Origin: Actinomycetales bacterium
GTDB taxonomy: Bacteria; Actinomycetota; Actinomycetes; Actinomycetales; Cellulomonadaceae
Length of the DNA stretch: 12,298 nucleotides
Assembly: GCA_012514835.1 (NCBI GenBank)
Contig: JAAYZM010000095.1
Coordinates: 1 to 12,298 of the forward strand
Direction of reading: 5' to 3'
The position numbers and the translations under genes are program-made. This document shows, piece by piece, positions 1 through 4,629 of the stretch. How positions within the stretch are numbered: position 1 is the stretch's first letter; each line of letters opens with the position of its first letter. The notes beneath the pieces are model-generated. The model ran no database searches and had not been told where the DNA came from. It saw nothing but the letters and a program-made list of their open reading frames with translations.

Positions 1-2
1 AG

Positions 3-503
3 AACTCGGCGGTCACGGCGGCCAAGCTCAAGAACGGCGCCGTCACCAACGCCAAGATCAAGAACGGCACGATCGCGCTGTCGAAGCTCGCCCCGAGCGC
101 GGTCGCCGCACTCCAGGGCGCGCAGGGTCCCGCCGGTGTGGCCGGTCCTGCTGGCCCCGCCGGGGCGCAGGGTGAAGCTGGGCCACAGGGCGCGGCCGGT
201 CCTGCTGGCCCCGCCGGGGCGCAAGGTGAAGCTGGGCCACAGGGCGCGGCCGGTGCAGCCGGCGTCTCCGGCCTGGAGTACATCTCGGCGGACGTCAACG
301 TGAGCTCGAGCAACCAGTACCCGAAGGTGTACTGCAGCCCGGGCAAGTTCGCCATCGGCGGCGCCTGGGCGCACAACACGGGGGGCACGCCGACGCCGTA
401 CGCGAGCTACCCCGTCGCGGAGAACACGGGCTGGGGGCTCTCCTTCGCCTCGAGCGCGAGCTCGAACGTCCGCATCACCGTCATCTGCATCGCCGCGGGC
501 TGA
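3..503 (+). CDS. Collagen-like repeat protein, 5'-truncated by window edge
   Basis: The reading frame is open to the left edge, so the N-terminus is missing; 166 residues and a TGA stop remain. Counting from the first complete codon, residues 7-36 are a decapeptide-repeat stalk (AKLKNGAVTN, AKIKNGTIAL, SKLAPSAV). Residues 39-89 are 17 consecutive Gly-X-Y triplets rich in Ala, Pro, Gln and Glu, which is the collagen triple-helix pattern. The last 77 residues form a non-collagenous head with two cysteines (VYCSPGKFAIGG and ITVICIAAG) that could form a disulfide. Actinobacterial proteins with this stalk / collagen / Cys-containing head layout are usually surface or secreted and trimeric; that is inference here because any signal peptide lies outside the window. 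A GTG at 138 lies inside the collagen repeat and is not the likely start. A hairpin follows the stop closely. Confidence 0.85.
   Translation, partial: NSAVTAAKLKNGAVTNAKIKNGTIALSKLAPSAVAALQGAQGPAGVAGPAGPAGAQGEAGPQGAAGPAGPAGAQGEAGPQGAAGAAGVSGLEYISADVNVSSSNQYPKVYCSPGKFAIGGAWAHNTGGTPTPYASYPVAENTGWGLSFASSASSNVRITVICIAAG
141..248 (+). repeat. Tandem 54-bp direct repeat in collagen-like gene
   Basis: Two adjacent 54-nt units (141-194 and 195-248) differ at a single base, G170 versus A224, which is a silent CAG/CAA change. Each unit encodes six Gly-X-Y triplets (GPAGPAGAQGEAGPQGAA). The near identity points to a recent in-frame duplication, or to ongoing length variation by slippage or recombination. 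Confidence 0.95.
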
Positions 504-510
504 TGCTGCC

Positions 511-560
511 AGTGGTCGCGGCCCCGCCGGTAAGCAGTCCCGGACGGGGCCGCGGTCGCT
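511..560 (+). terminator. Probable transcription terminator hairpin after the collagen-like gene
   Basis: The arms 511-526 and 545-560 pair over 16 positions: ten perfect GC-rich pairs (CGCGGCCCCG with CGGGGCCGCG), then six more that include three G-U pairs. The 18-nt loop contains a further possible CCGG/CCGG pairing. It begins eight bases after the TGA stop. No T-run follows, which is common for actinobacterial hairpin terminators, so terminator function is inferred from shape and place. Confidence 0.6.
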
Positions 561-575
561 GCGCGCGGCGGCCCG

Positions 576-581
576 TAGGGT
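576..581 (+). promoter_or_regulatory. Candidate -10 element (TAGGGT) for leaderless transcription of the epimerase gene
   Basis: TAGGGT ends six bases before the GTG start at 588. No Shine-Dalgarno sequence stands at the usual distance. A TAnnnT box six or seven bases before the start codon is the usual sign of leaderless transcription in actinobacteria. No good -35 hexamer is visible. Confidence 0.45.
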
Positions 582-587
582 GACCTC

Positions 588-1550
588 GTGAGCACTCCAC
601 GCGCCGTCGTCGCCGGAGCGTCTGGATTCCTCGGCCGGGCGATCCTCGCGGGCCTGCGCGAGGACGGGTTCGACGTCACGACGGTCTCGCGCTCCGGGGG
701 AGAGGTGACCTGGGCCGACGACGGCGCCCTCGCGCGAGCCGTCGACGGCGCGGAGCTGCTCGTGAACCTCGCAGGCAAGTCTGTGGGAGGTCGATACACC
801 GACGCGAACCGGGACGAGATCCTGCGCTCGCGCGTCGCCACCACCCGGGCGCTGCACGCGGCGGTGCGACGCGCGGCCGAGCCCCCGCGACTGTGGCTCA
901 ACGCGTCGACGGGCACCATCTACCGGCACGCCATGGACCGCCCGCAGGACGAGAAGACCGGCGAGCTCGGCACGGGTTTCTCGGTAGATGTCGCGCGCAC
1001 GTGGGAGCGGACCTTCTTCGACGGCGACCTGCCGGGCACGCGCAGGGTCGCGCTGCGCATGGCGATCGTGCTCGGCGACGGCCCGGCCCAGCAGCAGCTA
1101 CTGACCGCGGCGCGCCTCGGACTGGGCGGCCCTCAGCTCGACGGTTGGTGGTTCGACCACCGCCGCTACCGGGGGATCGGACCGAACCCCACGGGTGACG
1201 GTCGCCCGCCGCGGCACCGGACCGGGGGACGGCAGAGGTTCTCGTGGGTGCACGTGGACGACGTCGTCGGCGTCGTGCGCTTCGTGCGCGACCACCCCGA
1301 GCTCACCGGACCCCTGAACGTCGCGGCGCCCGGGGCGAGCGACAACCTCACGCTCATGGCCGCGCTGCGCCGCCGTGTCGGTGCGCCGTTCGGGCTGCCC
1401 GCCCCGCGGTGGGTGCTCGAGATCGGCATGGGGGTGCTGCGCAACGAGGCCGAGCTGCTCCTCAAGTCACGGTGGGTCGCCCCCGCGCGGCTGCTCGAGG
1501 CGGGCTACGAGTTCCGGGTCACGGACCTCGACGAGGCGCTCGCACGGTAG
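588..1550 (+). CDS. NAD(P)-dependent epimerase-family protein (TIGR01777 / DUF1731, SDR39U1/YfcH-like)
   Basis: This 320-residue protein has an N-terminal Rossmann fold with the nucleotide motif GASGFLG at residues 10-16. It also has the NLAGKSV segment (60-66), typical of atypical extended SDRs, and an STGTIY segment (107-112) where the catalytic Ser/Tyr region lies in this family. A C-terminal DUF1731-like region follows (about 268-316, LPAPRWVLEIGMG then SRWVAPARLLEAGYEF). These features place it in the TIGR01777 epimerase family, whose substrate is generally unknown. Residues 196-216 are a Gly/Pro/Arg-rich stretch just before the conserved FSWVHVDDV motif, and look like a lineage-specific loop. 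The start is the GTG at 588, supported by the TAGGGT box; the next in-frame candidates would cut into the Rossmann motif. It appears to be a single-gene unit that converges on the XRE gene. The specific substrate cannot be told from sequence. Confidence 0.9.
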   Translation: MSTPRAVVAGASGFLGRAILAGLREDGFDVTTVSRSGGEVTWADDGALARAVDGAELLVNLAGKSVGGRYTDANRDEILRSRVATTRALHAAVRRAAEPPRLWLNASTGTIYRHAMDRPQDEKTGELGTGFSVDVARTWERTFFDGDLPGTRRVALRMAIVLGDGPAQQQLLTAARLGLGGPQLDGWWFDHRRYRGIGPNPTGDGRPPRHRTGGRQRFSWVHVDDVVGVVRFVRDHPELTGPLNVAAPGASDNLTLMAALRRRVGAPFGLPAPRWVLEIGMGVLRNEAELLLKSRWVAPARLLEAGYEFRVTDLDEALAR

Positions 1551-1560
1551 AGGGCCCGCA

Positions 1561-1591
1561 CGCCCGGGCGAACCCGCGCGCTAGTGCGCGC
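1561..1591. terminator. Palindromic convergent intergenic region, possible bidirectional terminator
   Basis: Only 30 bases separate the two convergent stop codons. The region holds a perfect 10-bp palindrome (CGCCCGGGCG, 1561-1570) and a 6-bp stem with 4-base loop (1576-1581 with 1586-1591, GCGCGC arms) whose loop contains the XRE gene's stop. Both are short and lack T-tracts, so a termination role is only a suggestion. Confidence 0.3.
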
Positions 1592-1811
1592 CGCCCTCGG
1601 AGCCGCTCTCCGGGACGTGCTCGAGGATGTCGCCCGGCTGGCACTCGAGCACCCGGCAGATCGCGTCGAGGGTCGAGAACCGGATGGCCTTGGCGCGCCC
1701 GTTCTTGAGCACGGAGACGTTCGCGACGGTGATGCCCACGGCCTCCGCGAGCTCCGTCACGGACATCTTGCGGCGCGCGAGCTCGACGTCGAGGTTCACC
1801 ACGATGGCCAT
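1581..1811 (-). CDS. Small XRE-family helix-turn-helix regulator (YozG-like)
   Basis: The protein is 76 residues. After a short N-terminal strand (MAIVVNLDVELARRK), residues 16-65 form a complete Cro/C1-type HTH: MSVTELAEAVGITVANVSVL, then a basic KNGRAK turn, then FSTLDAICRVLECQPGDIL. This is the compact YozG-like class that is typically the second gene after a DUF2975 membrane protein. The start is fixed by translational coupling: its ATG overlaps the upstream TGA by one base (TGATG), with GAGGTGA four bases before it. A longer upstream frame exists but reads through the partner gene out of frame and is rejected. The likely role is a repressor of its own operon, acting at the paired inverted repeats near 2297-2329; this is inferred from family and layout. 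Confidence 0.9.
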   Translation of the reverse strand: MAIVVNLDVELARRKMSVTELAEAVGITVANVSVLKNGRAKAIRFSTLDAICRVLECQPGDILEHVPESGSEGGAH

Positions 1812-2287
1812 CAGATCACCTCGCTCAGGTCGCTCTCGAGCTCCGTGGCCCGTACGAGGAGCGCCCGCATGACCACCACGAGGAGCGCGAGGCACAGCCC
1901 GGCGACCACGCCTCCCGTGAGGAAGAACAGCACGGCGGGCGGCATCGCGTTGATCGCGGTCAGGTGGACGAACATCGCGGCGAGGATCACCACGGCGGCG
2001 AGGACGGCACCGATGATCCGGTCGACCCACCCGAAGGCGCGCGCCGAGAAGATCGAGCCGCGGCGCACGAAGGCGGTCAGCCGCCACACGCACACGACGG
2101 CGACCTGGACGCACAGGACCACCGCGATGGCCGCCGCCGTGTAGGGCCAGCGGAGGTAGGCGACCTCGGGGGCCTCCCAGGCGGCCTCGGCCGCGAGCAG
2201 CGGGATGAGGAGCACCTGGGAGAAGAGCGTGCCGAGGAGGACCGCGCCGAGGGCTACCCGCAGCGCGAGGGTCGTGCTCTTGTGCAT
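1811..2287 (-). CDS. DUF2975 family four-helix membrane protein
   Basis: The protein is 158 residues with four hydrophobic segments at about 8-31, 49-70, 89-109 and 116-143, plus a short acidic tail (ESDLSEVI). Size, helix count and the directly following YozG-like regulator match DUF2975 proteins. The biochemical function of that family is not established; pairing with an XRE regulator suggests a membrane sensor or a membrane protein with controlled expression. The ATG at 2287 was chosen because GAGAGG lies five bases upstream and a consensus-like promoter lies just beyond. A much longer upstream frame would run through the promoter and the divergent CBS gene and has no family support. Confidence 0.85.
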   Translation of the reverse strand: MHKSTTLALRVALGAVLLGTLFSQVLLIPLLAAEAAWEAPEVAYLRWPYTAAAIAVVLCVQVAVVCVWRLTAFVRRGSIFSARAFGWVDRIIGAVLAAVVILAAMFVHLTAINAMPPAVLFFLTGGVVAGLCLALLVVVMRALLVRATELESDLSEVI

Positions 2288-2296
2288 GGGAACCTC

Positions 2297-2308
2297 TCGA
2301 TGATCGAT
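2297..2308. promoter_or_regulatory. Proximal operator copy, TCGAT-N-ATCGA
   Basis: TCGATGATCGAT contains the arms TCGAT and ATCGA around one central base. It lies between the predicted start of transcription and the start codon and touches the GAGAGG ribosome binding site (2293-2298). It is the same motif as the copy at 2317-2329, starting 21 bp away, about two helical turns, so two repressor dimers could bind the same face of the DNA. Confidence 0.6.
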
Positions 2309-2316
2309 ACGGAGAC

Positions 2317-2329
2317 ATCGATAATCGAT
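2317..2329. promoter_or_regulatory. Distal operator copy over the -10 box, ATCGAT-A-ATCGAT
   Basis: This is a perfect 13-bp inverted repeat with six-base arms and a single central base, and it covers the GATTAT -10 hexamer. A further inverted repeat, GACAT-CGA-ATGTC (2335-2347), overlaps the -35 box and contains a degenerate TCGAC/ATCGA version of the motif, so a third weak site is possible. The natural candidate ligand is the small XRE protein encoded in this operon. Confidence 0.65.
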
Positions 2330-2349
2330 CACTCGACATCGAATGTCAA
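2321..2349 (-). promoter_or_regulatory. Sigma-70-type promoter of the DUF2975/XRE operon
   Basis: On the minus strand a perfect TTGACA -35 box (2349-2344) is followed after exactly 17 bases by GATTAT (2326-2321), which matches four of six positions of TATAAT. Transcription would begin near 2314 and give a leader of about 27 bases. This is the best-matching promoter in the window. The -10 lies inside a perfect inverted repeat, as expected for a repressible promoter. Confidence 0.75.
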
Positions 2350-2357
2350 TATGCGAC

Positions 2358-2391
2358 TTCCGCGGTGACGGGAGGGCGAACTCTCGCGGAA
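2358..2391 (+). repeat. 7-bp inverted repeat upstream of the CBS gene
   Basis: TTCCGCG (2358-2364) and CGCGGAA (2385-2391) are perfect complements around a 20-base spacer, in the spacer between the divergent DUF2975 operon and the CBS gene. It could be a leader hairpin or a protein site. No clear plus-strand promoter is visible here. Confidence 0.35.
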
Positions 2392-2453
2392 CTCCTGCCC
2401 GGACTCGGACGTCCCGGCGCGACCCGGTGCCGCTCGCGGGGCACCATCGAGGA

Positions 2454-2972
2454 GTGATCCTCGAGACCATCGCCCCGCAGCTCTCCCGTCCGCGCCGCAC
2501 CGAGCGCGGCCCCGACGCCACCGACCCGTTCCTCGCGGTCGCCCGGCTCGGCCGTGACATCGAGGTGGTCGACGCCGCCCTCCCGTGCCCCCGGCTCGCA
2601 GGCCTCTTCGCCGCCGAGCACACCTCCTCGGTCGCCGTGGTCGACGCGCGCGACCCGCACCGCGTAGGCATCGTCTCGCGCGAGCGGTTCCACATCGCGA
2701 GCGCCGGGACGCTCGGGTACGGGCAGGCACTCCTCGCACGGCGCCCGGTCGGCGAGATCACGGACTGGGAACCCCTGTGCGTGCCACCGGCCGCGCCGCT
2801 CGTCGAGGTGGTGCGCGCGGCGATGAGCCGGCCCGTGCAGCGGCGCCTCGACGACATCCTCGTCGCGGGCCACGTGTGGGGCGTCGTCTCCACGACCGAC
2901 CTCGTCCGCCTCCTCGCCGAGGTCACGATCAGTAGCGCAATCACCTCGCGTGCGCCGTCGTCGGCCCCCTAG
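2454..2972 (+). CDS. Stand-alone CBS-pair protein resembling the sensor part of GGDEF/EAL proteins
   Basis: From the GTG at 2454 the product is 172 residues. Residues about 25-155 look like two CBS repeats: DIEVVDAALPCPRLAGLF with VAVVDARDPHRVGIVSRERF, then a linker (GYGQALLARRPVGEI), then PLVEVVRAAMSRP with ILVAGHVWGVVSTTDLVRLL. The ERF...GYGQALLARRPV linker resembles the CBS pair that in many bacteria precedes a GGDEF diguanylate cyclase domain. Here the protein ends about 15 residues after the second repeat, where the cyclase would begin, and no GGDEF sequence follows. CBS pairs typically bind adenine nucleotides. The start is uncertain: GAGG lies only one base before GTG 2454, an in-frame GTG at 2427 is possible, and the ATG at 2343 is unlikely because it lies in the divergent promoter. 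Confidence 0.7.
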   Translation: MILETIAPQLSRPRRTERGPDATDPFLAVARLGRDIEVVDAALPCPRLAGLFAAEHTSSVAVVDARDPHRVGIVSRERFHIASAGTLGYGQALLARRPVGEITDWEPLCVPPAAPLVEVVRAAMSRPVQRRLDDILVAGHVWGVVSTTDLVRLLAEVTISSAITSRAPSSAP

Positions 2973-2975
2973 CCT
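2970..2975 (+). promoter_or_regulatory. Candidate -10 element (TAGCCT) for leaderless SDR transcription
   Basis: TAGCCT ends six bases before the ATG at 2982 and no Shine-Dalgarno is present. The first three bases are also the TAG stop codon of the CBS gene. The spacing is the same as in front of the epimerase gene. There is no clear -35 box. Confidence 0.45.
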
Positions 2976-2981
2976 CGGCGC

Positions 2982-3803
2982 ATGGTGTCTCCCGGGAACG
3001 TTGCGCTACCCCTCGCTGGCCGCACCGCCGTCGTCACGGGGGTGAGCCGGCGCCGGGGGATCGGCTTCGCGGTCGCGGCGCGCCTCGCGGCGATGGGCGC
3101 GAGCCTCTTCGTCCACCACTTCTCCCCGCACGACGCGGACCAGCCGTGGGGCGCGGACCGTGTCGGGGACGTGCTCGCCGAGCTCGAGAGCACGCTCACC
3201 CCGGGCGCGCGGCTCGCCGAGGCGAGCATCGACCTTGCCGCCGACGACGGCGCCCACCGGCTGATCGAGCGCGCGAACGCCGAGCTCGGGCACCTCGACG
3301 TCCTGGTGTGCAACCACGCGCGCAGCGGCGGTGATGGGCCCCTCGACGTCCAGTCGGCGGAGACCCTCGACACCCACTGGCGCGTCAACGCACGCGCGAC
3401 CCTCCTCGCGACGCAGGCCTTCGCCGCGCAGCACGACGGCCGCGAGGGCGGGCGCGTCGTGTGGTTCACGTCCGGTCAGGTCGCCGGGCCCATGCCCGGC
3501 GAGATCGCGTACGCGACGTCGAAGGCCGCGCTCGCGGGCATGACGGCGTCCGTGGCGGACTGGCTCGTGGACCGCGGCATCGTCCTCAACACCGTGAACC
3601 CGGGGCCCGTCAACACGGGGTACCTCGACGTCGAGACCGCGGACCGACCGCCCGAGGTGCTCGACGCCGTCCTCGCGCACTTCCCGGGCGGGCGCTTCGG
3701 CGAGCCGGACGACCCGGCGCGCCTCGTCGCGTGGCTCGTGAGCGACGAGGGCAGGTGGGTGGTGGGCCAGGTGCTCTCGACCGAGGGCGGTTTCCGGCGC
3801 TGA
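2982..3803 (+). CDS. SDR-family oxidoreductase (3-oxoacyl-ACP reductase-like)
   Basis: This classical short-chain dehydrogenase/reductase has 273 residues. The cofactor motif is TGVSRRRGIG at 19-28, with three consecutive arginines. Those arginines may favour NADPH, which is inference. The NNAG-equivalent segment is NHAR (111-114). The active-site tetrad is visible as Asn136 (VNA), Ser164 (TSG), Tyr177 and Lys181 (YATSK). PGPVNTGYL (207-215) and the C-terminal VLSTEGGF (264-271) are also typical. The length is near the upper end for the family. It is the FabG-like type annotated as 3-ketoacyl-ACP reductase or generic SDR; the true substrate cannot be deduced. The start ATG is nine bases after the CBS stop, and the TAGCCT box suggests independent leaderless transcription. 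A GTG one codon later is a possible alternative. Confidence 0.9.
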   Translation: MVSPGNVALPLAGRTAVVTGVSRRRGIGFAVAARLAAMGASLFVHHFSPHDADQPWGADRVGDVLAELESTLTPGARLAEASIDLAADDGAHRLIERANAELGHLDVLVCNHARSGGDGPLDVQSAETLDTHWRVNARATLLATQAFAAQHDGREGGRVVWFTSGQVAGPMPGEIAYATSKAALAGMTASVADWLVDRGIVLNTVNPGPVNTGYLDVETADRPPEVLDAVLAHFPGGRFGEPDDPARLVAWLVSDEGRWVVGQVLSTEGGFRR

Positions 3804-3808
3804 CCAGA

Positions 3809-3857
3809 GTCCGCGCGTGAGGGTGACCCGCCCGCGTGGACACCGTGGGTACGCGGG
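3809..3857 (+). terminator. Overlapping alternative hairpins after the SDR gene
   Basis: One stem pairs 3809-3817 with 3833-3841 (nine pairs, one G-U), with an inner GGG-TGA-CCC. A second perfect 7-bp stem pairs 3831-3837 (CCCGCGT) with 3851-3857 (ACGCGGG). They share bases and cannot form together. The position just after the SDR stop suggests termination; no T-run follows. Confidence 0.35.
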
Positions 3858-3918
3858 AGGACACTGGCAGAGCCGCCCGTCGTCGGCCAGGTGAGCCCGC
3901 GCGGCGCTGGAGCGCGAC

Positions 3919-4629
3919 ATGGAGCTCGTGAGCATCGGGATCGCGAGGCACAGTCTCCGCGAGGACGCCGCGGCCTCGTTCGCGCGGATGGTCGCCGACG
4001 GCATGCCCGCGGTAGTCACGTCCTCGACGCGGTCGCTCGAGCGGCAGCGCAGGCTCTTCCGCAACCAGGGCAAGGAGGGCTGGCCCCCGAAGGCTGCCCG
4101 ACCGGAGAGCTCGAAGCACGTGTGGCGGCCCGCCGACACCCGGGACACGGGTGGGCGCGCGCTCGACCTGCCCGGCGACGCGCGCGCGTGGGTCCGCGAG
4201 CGCGGTGCGGACTACGGCTGGATCAAGGACCGGGTCTCGCGCGAGCCCTGGCACATGGAGTACGAGCCGCGCAAGGACGCGCAGGCGCTCGACGCGGAGG
4301 AGGTCGACATGCTCGACGATGCGGACAAGGAGTTCTTGCGGGCGCTCCTGCGCTCTGAGCCGGAGGTCACCGACCGGCTGATGTCCCGGGAGGAGCTGCA
4401 GACCACGAACGCCCGGGGCGCGCTGCGGCGCATCCTCGTGCTGAGCCGACGCTCCGAGCGTCGTCTCATCGAGCTCGACGCGCAGGTGACCGGGCTGGTC
4501 GCCGTCGTCGCGCAGCTCGCCCGGGGCGAGCCGCTCGACGAGGCGAGGCTCGTCGCGGCGGTGCGAGAAGCGGCGCACGAGGGCGCCCGGGCCGCGGTGG
4601 CCGCGGACGCCGACCTCGTGGAGGACTAG
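3919..4629 (+). CDS. VanY/M15-type peptidase, endolysin-like
   Basis: This 236-residue protein has an N-terminal peptidoglycan peptidase domain (about 5-118) of the D-alanyl-D-alanine carboxypeptidase / L-Ala-D-Glu peptidase clan. Visible features are VVTSSTRSLERQRRLF (32-47), the zinc ligands His67 (SSKH) and Asp83 (GRALDL), and the third ligand His112 in PWHMEYEP. Between His67 and the GxAxD element there are about ten extra residues (WRPADTRDTG) compared with the usual SxHxxGxAxD spacing. The C-terminal half (about 128-236) is predicted helical, with LDDADKEFLRALL and a tail DEARLVAAVREAAHEGARAA, a layout common after the lysin domain in actinophage proteins. No signal peptide or membrane helix is present, so export would need a holin or cell lysis. 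The ATG was chosen for the GGAG six bases upstream; an in-frame stop at 3892 limits extension. No other phage genes are nearby. Confidence 0.8.
   Translation: MELVSIGIARHSLREDAAASFARMVADGMPAVVTSSTRSLERQRRLFRNQGKEGWPPKAARPESSKHVWRPADTRDTGGRALDLPGDARAWVRERGADYGWIKDRVSREPWHMEYEPRKDAQALDAEEVDMLDDADKEFLRALLRSEPEVTDRLMSREELQTTNARGALRRILVLSRRSERRLIELDAQVTGLVAVVAQLARGEPLDEARLVAAVREAAHEGARAAVAADADLVED

Noticed and set aside
141..248. Repeats here as a CRISPR array
   Set aside because: The units are directly adjacent without spacers and encode Gly-X-Y triplets in frame.
138..503. GTG at 138 as the start of the collagen-like gene
   Set aside because: The same frame is open to the left edge, with a coherent stalk and Gly-X-Y repeats before it.
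2343..2453. Earlier ATG start at 2343 for the CBS-pair gene
   Set aside because: It lies within the divergent promoter's -35 region and adds an Arg-rich segment without domain character; GTG 2454 or 2427 are more plausible.
1811..2944. Extended 377-codon minus-strand frame in which the DUF2975 protein is the C-terminal part
   Set aside because: The extension crosses the promoter, the operators and the divergent CBS gene. The internal ATG at 2287 has a ribosome binding site and a matching promoter.
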